A stretch of 64,000 nt of DNA from Hydractinia symbiolongicarpus (taxonomy: Eukaryota; Cnidaria; Hydrozoa; Anthoathecata; Hydractiniidae). Of this stretch, positions 1 to 21,380 are shown piece after piece. The stretch lies in assembly GCF_029227915.1 (NCBI RefSeq), contig NC_079885.1, positions 11,667,001 through 11,731,000 on the forward strand, read 5' to 3'. A model generated the notes under the pieces. It was not told the origin of the DNA, searched no databases, and worked only from the letters and a program-made list of their open reading frames with translations. The translations under genes and the position numbers were made by a program. How positions within the stretch are numbered: the stretch's first letter is position 1; every line of letters starts with the position of its first letter.

Positions 1-342
1 AATTTCCGCGGCCTTTGTCAGCAATTTTATTTTCAACAGGGCGGTGAAAGAAGCGCATGTGTTGGATCAAAGTGGGCTGCCTCTGTTTCACTTTGCGTTC
101 AATTTGCACCTCTTTATGTGGCTATCTTATATCTACGATTAATTTTGTTTAGAAATAGCATTTACTGTTACTGTATTGGTTTCCACTGTCTGTTTGCAAC
201 AAATGTAGTATTAAATTGAGAGAGAAGCTTCTTGGAGCATCAGTCAGTAGCCCTAGCCATGCTAGCTAGCTAGCTAGAGCTACAGTACCGTGAAAAGGTT
301 TTTTAAAATTGTGTTTGTGTAACAAGCATGGTGCACACGAAC
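1..342. other. Non-coding DNA, no gene seen
   Basis: No reading frame with recognisable protein is present. A short (GCTA)n run occurs near 260-280; the same simple repeat recurs near 63420-63480 and 63595. The stretch ends at the outer inverted repeat of the element that begins near 343. Confidence 0.5.
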
Positions 343-1994
343 CACGATAAAACAGTCAGGGACAACTGCAAATTAGACTATTTCTCCTAAATAAGCTAGT
401 AGCTAAATTAGGAGATTTTTAATAGCTTAACTTGGAGAGAATAGTCTATTTAGGAGATGGAAAATTTTAATTGATAATATATTCATAATCTTTGTTGGTC
501 GCGCTACTATTTTTCCTGTACTACTTACTGACTTAGTGATCTCTGCTTAGGTCAAATTTCATAGAATTTGCATGGCGGATATAAAAGTTATACATGCAAA
601 ACGTCCCCACCAACCAAACTCGTTTCCAATCGACTAGAACAAGGTCCGGGGCGAGATTGTCCAAATAGCTTATTTTGTCTATGATAGCATAATTAGGACA
701 TCATAGCCTAACCAAGCGCCATCTTTTTTTAAATCAAAATAGTCTATTTTGGCGGTTTTTTAAAACATGCCGGAAAAAACGTTGTGCGTATGCAGATGCA
801 GATTAGCGGCAAAACAAACTAAAAGCAAATCTTCAAAACGCTCCATAATATTTACGAAAATAATATTTCTACATCCGAGGGAGGTGTATTAGATCATTTT
901 TAACCTTAAAGATCGGTGCGACCATGGACCAGAAGGCTGTAATAAGCAAATTTAATGTTGATAGCCTAGTTAGGAGATACAGTACAGTCTAAATGTAGTC
1001 TACCGCGGACGCGAAACTCGCATGGATAGTTACACAGAACAATAGCTTTTGTTTTTTTAAGAAAATAATTGCCTTGCTGATAAACAATTACCCCATGCGA
1101 TCAATTGTTTATCACAATAGGTTGCAAGATCAATTTTAGCAATCTATTTTGCGCAAAGTCTTTTGAAAATTTTATTTAAGCGTTTTTTTTTAGATAGCAT
1201 TTTAAAAGTTTAAAAACGAAAAGCGGCGATAAAAATATTTTTTTTATATCGCATTTTAAAAGTTCAAAAACGAATAGCGGCGATAGAAATGTTTTTTTTA
1301 AATCGCATTTTAAAAGTTTAAAAATGAAAAGCGGCGATAGAAATATTTTTTTAGATCGCATTTTAAAACTTTAAAATTGAACAGCGGCGATAGATATGTT
1401 TTTTAGGTCGCATTTAAAAACGAATAGCGGCGATAGAAATGTTTTTTTTTAGATCGCATTTTAAAAGTTTAAAAACGAATAGTGGTGATAGAAATGTTTT
1501 TTTAGATTGCATTTTAAAAGTTTTAAAACGAAAAGCGGCATTTAAGTGTTGTGAACAATGCTTCTCGTATGTTTGTTACATTAAACGCGCTGGAATTTTT
1601 TTAAGTAATTAAATCGACAATACATTCTCGCGCAATGTATTATAAAACTTTGCGAAAGATTTTTATTATTTAATTACTTCAAGCTAATACTTAAGGGAAT
1701 AGCTTATCAATACATTTACACAATGCATCTCGCTATTAGAAAAAATATAATTGCTCCGATATTTCTTCGCGAGCGCATTGTTTTTTAACACGCAAATATA
1801 AACTCGCAAAACGCTCAAGGGATTTAATTATAACAAAAGACAAACGACTGCCGTCCTCCACGCAAAGGTGTGATATTAGCGTGTACACGGTAGATTACAT
1901 TCAGACTGTACTGTAAATTTCGTCTAATTTGTCTATCATAGCCTATTTATGTTGAAAAGTCTAATTTGCAGTTGTCCCTAACTGTAAAATCGTG
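343..1994. mobile_element. Non-autonomous element with nested inverted repeats
   Basis: An outer inverted repeat of about 40 bp lies at 343-383 and 1954-1994. Both arms read CACGAT, three A/T bases, ACAGTYAGGGAC and then AACTGCAAATTAGACT. A second inverted pair lies inside it, at 978-1005 and 1888-1915 (28 bp, 2 mismatches, core ACAGTACAGTCT). The left arms are about 600 bp apart and the right arms about 40 bp, so the left half looks enlarged by an insertion. No transposase frame is present, and the middle holds a tandem array of about 60 bp units. The YAGGGAC core resembles hAT-type ends, but I found no clean 8-bp target duplication, so the superfamily is open. Confidence 0.6.
1183..1541. 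repeat. Tandem array of ~60-bp units (about 6-7 copies)
   Basis: Each unit contains a T-tract, then GATCGCATTTTAAAAG, an A-rich stretch and AGCGGCGATAGAAATG. Copies begin near 1183, 1240, 1298, 1357, 1405 (a shortened copy), 1450 and 1506. Divergence is a few bases per unit, with one internal deletion. The short open frame across it on the - strand (1361-1176) simply encodes the repeat period and is not a gene. Confidence 0.85.
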
Positions 1995-9019
<7,025 letters not shown>

Positions 9020-9046
9020 AGAACATTTAATGTTGTTTTTGCAACA

Positions 9047-9052
9047 AATAAA
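9047..9052 (+). promoter_or_regulatory. Polyadenylation signal of PSMA7
   Basis: AATAAA lies 28 nt after the PSMA7 stop codon, a normal position for a short 3' UTR. Confidence 0.6.
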
Positions 9053-11010
<1,958 letters not shown>

Positions 11011-12144
11011 AATGTACTCATAATATCAACTTATATTATTTTTTACTGTCGTCTTTTTTCTTTTAAAAAGTAACAGACTGGAAAATTTCTGTAGATAGTG
11101 AAAGGATTTAGTGTCGAAATACTGAAAGTATGATGTTTTTTATGCTGTTATATCCATAGATATACACCTCTATTGATTTAGACTTTTTTTAGTTTTGACG
11201 GAAATATGTCTTTTATATAACAGCGTTTTATATTTAATGTAATCTCAAATGCCATAAGCAATTGTGCTTCTATATAATTAATACACACTCCAAACTTAAT
11301 GTTCACAGTAAATTTATTTGATGAGATACGAAATCTTAATTATTCTATTTTTTGCTGACTTCAACACGCCTAGATTAGATGCTCAGAGGACATTTTTAAC
11401 TTCAATTACTCAGTCTACACATCTGTCAAAGGAAAACTCATGGAGCTGTCAGACTGTAGAGCATTGGACAATTAATGCCATTTGGCTTTTTCGAAAAACG
11501 GCTAAAAAATAGCTTTTGCAAAGATAAAATGTCCATGATTGTAGTGACATAACATCAGGCTGCTATTTGTGTTTAACTCAGATCGATAGTTCTTCACATG
11601 TTCGACGACTCTTTATGTAGAAAGAATTGTAACTTAGGATGGATGTAAATTGAGTTGCCGCATGGTACAATATTTAAAGGACTTAGAGATAAACAACATA
11701 ATGTTGTGTGGTAAAAAAAATAATTATTTGTAGCCATTTTATTTGAACAAAGACAGGATTTCTGGTGTGTCAAGAATGTCAGAAAAGTCTAAAATTACCA
11801 GAAATATCAGCAATTCCTGTGGTATGTCAGGGAAACTGTTCTCTTTGCAGGGCAACTTAAGGTTCCAATAATTATGTACTTCCAGTAGCTTTCAGGTCCA
11901 ATTATAGCTCGAAAAACAAATGAGGAAATACAGGCTAAAAATGTCAGGAAATAATGAGTAGATATTGAGTGGGCACGCTGGACTGGCATTTTTTGTTTGT
12001 ATTGCCTTGACTTCTTGTTTTCTTGTTTTACTTGCCTTCTTATTTTGAATATTTTGAATACTTTATTAACTAGCGTACTATTTTTTAAGTTGAAAAAAGT
12101 AAATTTTGAACTATTGAAAATGAAAGTTGAAAAGTGTAAGCATA
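11011..12144. other. Intergenic DNA between FDX2 and ARMC7
   Basis: This holds the FDX2 3' UTR and the ARMC7 leader. No further gene is recognised. Frames at 11318-11512 and 12157-11807 have no family resemblance. Confidence 0.5.
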
Positions 12145-15100
12145 ATGTTTTCAACAAAAGAGTACGTGAATGAAAAAGGAGATAAGAGTGGAAGAGGAAG
12201 ATTTGAATATTTGCAAGCTCTTGTCACCGAATTCCAAGACACTCACAAAGAAGGTAAGCAACACATTATTTTATACGAAACCTTTTTAAAGTCACACTGG
12301 ATATTTTTTTTTCAAATCCATGCACTCTGACCTTACCTTATTCTTAAAAATTTGAAGAAAAATATATTTAGTCCTGAAAAAATACCCCATTTAAGAACAA
12401 AATCATGAAAACAGAAAACTTAATAATAATCCTGAAAAAAAGGCTTTTACGAAAAAATAATTTTTTTTTCCTGTTGAAGGCTGACTTTTAATCAAATTGA
12501 AGAAGCTAAATACTGTCTTATGATTCATTACGTTTACCCCTTTACTTTTAAAGCTTTTATACCATTTATAGTGTAACAGTCCAAACTTGTTGGTAACATT
12601 AGTTCGAACATTATCCTTGAAAATTGGCAAATCAACTCAGATTTATAAAAGTCCCAGAAAGTCCTGGAAATTTTTTTCTCGAAATTTCCTGTCCACCCCA
12701 CTTATTTTTACTTTAAAAAGACATGCATCGCAAAGTTAGTTTCAGGGACCTGATTATTAGTTGCACTTTAATGGAAAAAATATTTACATTGTGGTATTAA
12801 AAAAACTGCATAACATTCCATATGGAAACTGAAAAGCTTCTTGCTTCACTGTTCATGAAAAATGTTTTCCCTCTGAATAAGCTTTGTTATTATTTTAATT
12901 TTTATTTTTGATTTGATTTAATTTTTTATAGATAAAGTTTTATACTTTTTTACCCTTAGAATCAAAAAGGCAGATTTTGGGGAACTTAGCAAATTTCGCC
13001 TATGATCCAATGAACTATGAGTATCTAAGAAAACTCAATGTTATTGATTTATTTATTGGTAAGTAACTATCTTTTGTAACACAATCACCATTTTCGACTA
13101 AAAACAAACAGTAGAGTGAATTAAAAACTTTGGCCTGTATCCTGTAAATTCTGTAATATTGATTAAATACTGACACAATGTCTGAGTTTTTTATTTATAA
13201 AGTTAATAGTTCTGCATGAAAATTAAATTTCACATCCTTATTAAGAGTTTTATTTCATTTGGAAAATTACTTCTCAACATTTTCAGTAGATTCAAGGTCA
13301 GACAAAAATTAACTTAAATTTATTTAGAAAAATTATGGTAGGGTTGAATATTCTTGACTAGCAAATTTACAGGTAGATTGATTTCAGTACATAGAAATGC
13401 GGTTTTTTATATTCCATCCTATTTGTACAAATATTGATGTGAAATTGCTAAATTAAGGCCACCCCAGTTAGATTGCTTCTACAACACTATTTTTTCTACT
13501 CTGAAACATAAAGTGAACATGGCCAATATGATAAAACTAAAAAGCAATATATTTTTTAAATGAGCTTTCAGGTCTGACCATGATCACATGAATATTATTT
13601 GTATCCAGAAAAATATTATAAAAAATACTCTCTACTTATTCTCTTAGGAATTGTAGAGAGTATTTTAATGTGATCATGGCTCTAGTCACAGAGGAAAGCT
13701 AATTTAAAAAAAACATGTTGTTTTTAAATTTTTCTTTCTGCATTAACAGGAAAACTTAAATTTGATAGTTTTGCAATGTTGTACTGTTTATTTATTTATG
13801 TATTTATGTATAGATATGACAAGTGAGAAGGATGACCAATTTGTAGAATTTGGAATTTCTGGCTTGTGTAATCTCTGTCTTGGTATGCATCTTCGTTGTC
13901 AGAACTAATGTGAATAATTAGAATTTATTACAGTATCTGTTATACATTAGGGGAATAAAATACACATTTTTTATATGGTACAAAGCCTATTCGTGCTTCA
14001 ATTGTGATTTTCAGTCCTTCACATTGGTACAGAGAATTTTTAGTTTTTGAGAACTTTTAATAAATATTTTGTATATCTATAGATAAAGAAAACAAGGAGT
14101 ATATTTTGCAGAATGATGGAGTGAATGCTGCTGTTGCTTGTTTATCTAGGTAAGTTAAAAACTTTAAGGAGTCCAAGCTGTATTGCATCATGCAGACAGT
14201 TACCAAAAACTTATATTAATGCACAAAGAAATCTTTGCCTTTGTTATTTTATTACAGTGCATTAAATGTTCATACTTGAATATGTAGAAACACGGGTTGA
14301 GTTGCTCTCAAAATTGTACATGGTAAACCTTTTTGTAAAAATAAAAATTATGTATAATTTTATGCTTGATATCAGTGATTGGTTATGCTGCAGACTATAC
14401 ATATGAAAACAGAAAAAACTCCAGGCAATAAAAAACATAATTCTCCTTCCACAATCGTAAACAAAATTCCTGAAACAAAGGCAATTTTTTCATCAGTTTT
14501 TAAAATATGGACAAAAGTACCAAATAGTCAATACTCTGCAGACGGCAGACTGAAGACAAAGAAATAGTTGTGATGACGTCAGATTTAACCAAATTACGTA
14601 GATCCTAAGTCCTAAGTCCGCTTTAAACATTGACAATTAAACTTTGACAAGTTTAAATTTTGTGAATCTGTTATCCGTCTCATTTTAAATTATATGTCTA
14701 TAGTTGTAGGTAGGGCTTACAAATCTTCTTTGAATCATTGATACATCTTTAAAATGACATTAGTACGAACCCCCTAGAAGCTTGTATCTGAATCATCTGA
14801 TTAGGTTAAGGATAGTTCGATACCTCCCAAGGAGTAACCGTAATATAAACGAGTGGTGCTTATACATAAAAGTGTTTTTTTTCATTTTGTAGTTCTAATG
14901 AAGAAACTGTTTTAAATGCAATAACCACATTGATGTTCTTGGTGACGCCAGAAAGTAAAAAAGGTGTAGTTTTTTAATTTCGCAATGGTAGTTTAGTATA
15001 TTTGTATTGTAACTGCATATTGTGGGATCTTTCTTTATGGAGCCCTAGATTTGTGACAAGTTTTTATGTGTTCAACATCTGTTATTGATTATGTCATCAA

Positions 15101-16175
15101 GTTGTAAAAATAAAAAGCTGGATTTAGTATTGGTATGTGCCATTAAACTTTAGTTGTTATCTGTTTAGAGATAGCTTCTGAAGAAATTACAGATTGTATG
15201 AAGCAGTTAGCAGAGTCTTCCAATCAACGTTTGAAAAATTTAGCAGTTATATTTTTAGAGGTATTTTTTTGCTGATGCTTAGTTTCAACTTTTTTTTTTA
15301 TTTTTATTCAAAAATAACACTTTCTTTTCTATATCTATTTATGCTCAATGTTCATATCATTCCTAATTTCTGAAAAGGGCTGCATGTCAACGATTCAGTC
15401 TAAATTATGGTTTTAATGCTGACCATTGAAAAATTGTTTAGGGTTAATACTTGGAGAACTTGTATTTGTTTTTTCTGTTTAAAATGTTTGTAACGGGGAG
15501 TAGAGTTTTCGAATTATTTTTTAACTTTTCTTTCAGAGACATAAACATTCATAAAAAAGGCTTCTTTAAAATAATAGATATTAAGCAAATTACAAGTATT
15601 ATTTTTATTTTTATTTTTTAGTCCAAAGTATATAGATGCATTATCCATAGTTTTTTTTAAAATCACATATAGTGATCAATAGAATACGTTTCCATTGACT
15701 GAAGTTATATGACACAAATATGATGTTATAACCATTAAAATTTAAGTTACTCCTTTATTCAACATTATCACACTTTTTTTTAAAACAGCAAAAAAAAAGA
15801 CCTATGTTTCCCTTTAAATTGTTCTTGAAAAACTATATGGTCATTGTGAGCAGACTAAGGAATTTTAGAAATTGATAGGATGTGTAAGTACAGCCTATCT
15901 AAATATTTCTAACATGGCCTGCAAACATAAAATTCTGTACTCTCAATATAATAAAAATGTTATAAAATCCTTAAATTTTAAAGGCAATAAGTATTTCCTA
16001 AATGTTAGGTCTCAGAGAGATTTTTCATAAATTGAAGTCAGAAACTGAAGGTTTTTGAAAATAGCTGGCAAAGGTTAAATTCTGTGTTCTCATATGATAA
16101 AATTATTAGGAAATCCTTAATTTTATATTTGAAAATATCTGTATTTTTTAGGACTATTGTTTCCTCAAGGATTGA
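12145..16175 (+). CDS. ARMC7: Armadillo repeat-containing protein 7 homologue (seven exons)
   Basis: Exons are 12145-12253, 12960-13058, 13814-13882, 14083-14149, 14893-14963, 15169-15260 and, less certainly, 16152-16175. All junctions are GT-AG and in phase, giving about 176 residues against about 198 in human ARMC7. Family blocks are clear: [67 protein letters not shown] and [10 protein letters not shown]. They form a short stack of armadillo-type helices. ARMC7 is a small solenoid protein reported with spliceosomal complexes; its exact role here is inferred from family only. The first ATG after the leader was taken as the start. The last exon supplies only seven residues (DYCFLKD) before TGA, continuing the family motif LEDFC; without it, translation would run five codons into the intron. 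Confidence 0.85.
13556..13706. mobile_element. Foldback (MITE-like) element in ARMC7 intron 2
   Basis: Arms at about 13558-13589 and 13668-13705 pair around ATGATCACAT/ATGTGATCAT and GAGCTTTC/GAAAGCT. A perfect inner pair, ATACTCTCTAC/GTAGAGAGTAT, lies at 13625-13635 and 13653-13663. The whole 150 bp can fold on itself, and no coding potential is present. Confidence 0.55.
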
Positions 16176-17930
16176 GAAACTACGAAGAAAAGATAATGTA
16201 ATGTTGCTACCAATATCCTGTCACTTTCTTATTGATCTTTGCGACATACTTCAAGAGATGGGCTTTACCTGTTTGTCATTTTGTCATTCGTTTATTTTAT
16301 TAAAATTGCAGTATGTTTGCATCCAGTGTTTTTGTTAATTTAATTTTTTAGACAAGATGATTTGTTGAATTTTTATATCAGGACTTGTTAGTGTTTTTAT
16401 TGTGGCAAATTTTTGTTACCTTGTTAAAATTCAAAAAGTAGAAACAACAGAACGTTCCCTGTTTAGCTGATTTTAAATCATTATTGATTGGCTAGTTAGA
16501 TGACATTTAGTACCCATTTAAGATTTAGCATTTCTGTAACTCTAGACGCTTTTTTGCAAAAATCTTTGTAAATCCATTATAAAGATATAGTATTGTACCT
16601 TTAAGCTTAACAGTTGTCACAGCTCTGTCTTCAAATCTCCTTAATTTTAATTTTCGCAATTTATAACCTGTCACATGTTTTTACTTTCAAAATGCATTAA
16701 AGTACTACATTTACACAGCAATAATTTTTTCTTTACTTATGGCAATACCTTTAAATCTCCTTTAATGTTCTGGAATCTTTTGGAAAGGTATAAAAATTTT
16801 ATTAAATCTTCTCATTTTTTTTATTAAAACACCATCTTTTTAAGAAAAAATTAAAGATTCTTATTAAAAGTCCTCAAATTTCCTTAAATTTGACTCTATG
16901 AAAGAGCTGCAACCCTGATTGAACTTTGCACTGTCCTAATAAATTTAGCTTAATGATGCAGAATTAAACTTCCTTATCACTTTATCTTCCTGAAAAAATT
17001 CTTTTAGTGCAATCTTTTTTCTAAGGTCTGTATTTTTATTTTATTTGATGCTTCAGAAAAAAAAATCAAAACAACAAAAAGTAAATTTCCCTAAAAAACT
17101 GTTCAAGTTTGTATGTGTAAAGGTAACAGTCAAATAGTTTGCTCAAATGATTATTATTTTTAATTGATCCATTCTGCTATGAATCAAGACCGTGGTTGAT
17201 TATATAAACTTACCCTCCATAACTTGTTGATTAAAAGCACTAAATCAGCCAATGTATACCATCCACATTAATTTGTCGATACCATTTTGGAAGAAGTTTT
17301 GGAAAAAGTGGAATGGCAGAGGGGAATGGCGTGGCGAAACACCTACTGAATCGCTTTATTCTGTAAAAGTTCATTAACGTGGACACGATGCTTCTTTACA
17401 TGCTAAAGCAGTTAGGGAAACTTTTTTGGACTTTTTGTAAATGGCAGTTGAGTGCCAATGGAAGTATCACTAATTAGCGAAATAGAAAATAGATATGCTT
17501 TACTAATATAGGATGTAATTTTTTCATTTTTTTGTTCGTCTTATACAGAAAATATAAAGTACAAGCAATAAAACATAAATATAGCTAATAACTCTGTGTC
17601 CATCAAAGCCCGACTTTGCTAACAGAATCTCAAACAGATAGGTAATTTGAATTAAATCCTTCTTCCCACCACTGGAATACGCCTTTTGAAAGTCATCAAA
17701 GAATTTGTCATGAATAAATAGGACAGCTCTGTTGCCAGGTTGATTTTCATGTTTGAAACTCTTATGTGTGTTTCATTGGAAAAATGTATAATTTTTTCAA
17801 AAGGAAGAATGATATTTTCCCTGTTTGCAGGTTTTTTGTCCCTAATTTTGATGAAACTACCCTGCAAAATACTTCCATCTCCTTTTCAATAATAGCGAGC
17901 CTACTTATAATCAGAGCTGGTTAGATATCA
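16176..17930. other. AT-rich intergenic DNA downstream of ARMC7
   Basis: No gene is recognised. It should include the ARMC7 3' UTR and then the insertion site of the LINE. Confidence 0.45.
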
Positions 17931-20900
17931 AGGAGACAAGATAATGCTCTGCAGTGATGGCTAATTTAATTAATTAATTTAATTTTGCTGCATTATAGTT
18001 GAATGGTTTCCTTAAGAGACAAGAGAGGAGTTGAACGTCCTCCACCATACCTTAGTTTAAAGTGATGGTGTCACTTTAAAAAACACCCAGTCCGGTCTGT
18101 GAACGGTTGGCGCTAGGAAGGGCATCCAGCTGTAAAACAATGCCAAAACTCTTTATTAATGGCCGTAAGAATAGTTAATCAGACAAACTGCGTAAACGGG
18201 GCTGGAACTCTAAGGAGTGAAGGTGTCGCGCACGGTAGGACAGATGTCAGATGTGAGCATCGTCAGACCGTTACCCAGCTATCACATCACAAGGTAGATA
18301 ACACTAGGTTGAGGATGGCTAGTGTAAATGTTGGTACTCTGAGAGGTAGAGCAGGTGAAGCAGTTGAAATGTTAGAACGTAGATCTGTTGATATGTGTTG
18401 TGTTCAGGAAGTTAGGTGAAGAGGAGCTTTAGTGTGATTTGTGGAAGGTAGGAGGGCAAGGTATAAGCTTTTTTGGATTGGTAATAGTGATGGATATGGA
18501 GGAGTTGGCATATTCGTTGCAGAGAAGTGGGTAGAAAAAGTAATAGATGTTATACGTGTTAATAGTCGTATTATAGTGATAAAGTTTTTGATAGGTAATA
18601 GGATTGTCACTTTTCTGTCAGTTTATGCTCCACAGTGTGGACTCAGTGAGGAAGATAAAGATAAGTTTTATGATGAATTAATAGCAGTCACATCAAAGTT
18701 TGGAGACACTGAACTTGTCATGGTGGGCGGCGACTTTAATGGTCATGTTGGGAAGTCATCTGAAGGTTATAGAGGTGTGCATGGAGGCTATGGATTTGGG
18801 AGCAGAAATAAGGAAGGGGAGAGATTGCTTGAGTTTGGAATGGCAACGGACATGGTGGTTTGCAACACATCATTCAGTAAGAGACAGAGTAGGCTGATAA
18901 CATATGAGTCAGGTGGTTGTAAGACACAGATAGATTACTTTTTGGTTAGAAAGTCGGACAAGAAAGTGGTGAAGGACGTGAAAGTTATATCGGGGGAAGA
19001 GTGTGTTTCCCAGCATAGGTTGCTGGTTTGTGATATTATCTTGAAGAGTGTCAGAGAAGCCAAGGGAAAGTACAGGCCCCGTCGAAAAGTCTGGAAGCTG
19101 AACGAAGAGATTGTAGCAAGACAATTTAGTGCAAAAGTTCAGCACTTAGCCTACAATAGTCAATGTGATAGTGACAATGTTGAAAGTACTTAGACTACTT
19201 TGAAGAATTGTCTTCTAGAAGCTTCTGATGATACCTGTGGGTGGACGAAAGGACCAGCTAGACATAGACAGACCTGGTGGTGGAATAATGAGGTTGACCA
19301 GTGTATAAAGGAAAAGAGGAAACTTTGGAAAGAGTGGAAGTCAGGTGGTAGTAAAAATATTTACTTAGAAGCTAAGCGTCGGGCTCGTACAGCAGTGTAT
19401 AAGGCAAAATCAGAAGCAGAGAGAAACAGATTTGCAGATGTGTTAAGAAGGGAAGACCAGCGCAATGAGGTATTCAAGATAGCAAAGCAAATGAAGAAGA
19501 CTAATCAAGATATTGTAGGTGAGAAGTGTATACGTAATGATGAAGGTGTTTTGGCTAGCACAGAGGAGGAGAAAAGGGTAGCTTGGAAGAATCATTATCA
19601 GAGGTTGCTTAACACTGAGTTTGATTGGGACGAGGATAATTTGTCTGATGATGATGTCGTAGAAGGGCCAGCCATGCAGATCAAGACAGAATGGGTAGTG
19701 GAGGCTATTAGGAAAATGAAGATTGGCAAGGCTGCAGGAGTATCAGGTATTGTTGCAGAGATGGTAAAAGCATCTGGATATATTGGAGTTGAGCTTATTA
19801 CAAGTCTTGCTAACCAGATTATAAAGGATGGTGCTATTCCGAGTGAGTGGCAGTCGAGTGTAATAGTGAATTGTTTCAAGGGCAAGGGTGATGCATTAGA
19901 AAGGGGTAACTATAGAGGTTTGAAGTTGGTTGATCAAGTAATGAAAGTTATTGAAAGAGTGATTGATAAGTTACTTAGAGAAAGAATTGATATAGATAAG
20001 ATGCAATTTGGTTTTGTTCCAAGGCGTGGCACTACAGATGCAATATTTTTACTCAGACAGCTTCAGGAAAAGTATTTAGGAAAGAGAAAGAATCTCTATT
20101 TTGCCTTTGTAGATTTAGAGAAAGCTTTTGATAGAGTGCCACGTAAAGTTATTTGGTGGGCTATGAGAAAATTAGGTGTGGATGAGTGGCTAGTTACGAT
20201 GGTTCAGTCTATGTACAGCAATGCTAGAAGTCGTGTCAGGATTAACGATTCACTTAGTGATGAATTTAGTGTAAATGTTGGTGTACATCAGGGTTCTGTA
20301 CTTAGTCCTTTGTTGTTTATTCTAGTCTTAGAAGCGCTGTCGATGGAGTTCAGAACAGGTTGCCCATGGGAGTTATTGTATGCAGATGATTTGGTTCTCA
20401 TAGCAGAGTCGATGGAAGAATTAGTTGAAAAGTTTGAGAAGTGGAAAAAAGGACTAGAAGAGAAAGGGCTGAAGGTAAACACAGCAAAGTGTAAAGTCAT
20501 GATAAGTAGCATTGCAGCCAAGTGTGACCTTGTAGTTGGAAAGTGGCCTTGTGGAGTTTGCAGGAAAGGGGTTGGTAGTAACTCAATTTTTTTTCAGACT
20601 TGCAAGCATTGGGTACATAAGAAGTGCAGTAGTATTAGTGGAAGGTTAAGAGCTGGCATACAGTTTGTATGCAAGCGTTGCAAAGGTGAGATTATAGAGA
20701 ATAAAGTATTTCCAGCTTTGATGATGTACAACAGTGGCTTGTTAGAGATAGTTAAGAACTTCTGTTACTTAGGTGATATGTTGGGCAGTGAAGGGGGTGT
20801 TGAAAGAAGTGTTACTTGCAGGATAGGTTCTGCTTGGAAAAAGTTTAGAGAGTTACTTCCTTTATTGACTAGCAGAGTCCTGTCAATTGAGGTAAAAGGT

Positions 20901-21380
20901 AGGTTGTATGAGGCCTGTGTAAGAAGTGTTATGTTGTACGGTAGTGAGACATGGGCAGTGAAGCAGGAAGATCTTGACCGTTTAGAAAGGAATGATATGA
21001 GAATGGTTAGGTGGATGTGTAATGCCAGTCTGAGAGACAGAAAGAGTTCAGATGAGCTAAGAAGCAGGCTAAGTCTCTGTAGAATTAAAGATGTTATCCA
21101 GATAAGAAGATTGAATTGGCTATGGCACTTGGAAAGAATGGAGGAGTATAATTGGGTAAGAAAATGTAGAGACTTGATAGTTCCTGGGGCAAAGCCCAGA
21201 GGCAGACCGAGAAAGACTTGGCAGGAGGTTATAAGGACAGACTTGGTACAAAAGAAGTTGAGTTTAGATCTAACACAGTCTAGATCAGATTGGAAGAGGG
21301 TCATTAATATACCCCGTCCAACCCATGCTAGCATGGAAAACGGACGTTAAGCCGAGAATGATGATGATGATGATGATGGT
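17930..21380 (+). mobile_element. RTE-like LINE retrotransposon, nearly full length
   Basis: The coding body is preceded by a leader containing GGCGCTAGGAAGGGCATCCA (near 18109-18128), a sequence I recognise from the heads of this LINE class in other invertebrates. It is followed at 21310-21350 by a CCATGCTAGCATGGAAAACG tail typical of the same class and by a (GAT)n run at about 21357-21378. The reverse transcriptase and endonuclease arrangement is described in the ORF entry. The left boundary is approximate, and no target duplication could be defined by eye. Confidence 0.8.
18159..21350 (+). pseudogene. LINE ORF: AP endonuclease, reverse transcriptase, zinc finger
   Basis: A single 1064-codon frame is interrupted only by in-frame stops at 18417-18419, 18435-18437 and 19191-19193; I see no frameshift. 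The N-terminal part (about 18310-19050) is an apurinic-type endonuclease with CCVQEVR, VMVGGDFNGHVG and SQHRLLVCDI. The reverse transcriptase follows (about 19650-20500) with FAFVDLEKAFDRVPR, GVHQGSVLSPLLF and the catalytic YADD at 20379-20390. A Cys/His finger (CGVC, then CKHWVHKKC and CKRC) lies at about 20544-20690, and a tail with LYGSETWAVK and GRPRKTW completes it. These elements copy themselves into the genome by target-primed reverse transcription. This copy cannot encode the full protein. The few lesions argue for recent insertion. Confidence 0.9.

Noticed and set aside
1176-1361. 61-codon frame with repeated KKIFLSPLFVFKLLKCD-like peptide
   Set aside because: It is produced by the 60-bp tandem DNA repeat.
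20765-21334. 189-codon frame on the - strand
   Set aside because: It is the antisense shadow of the LINE reverse transcriptase frame.
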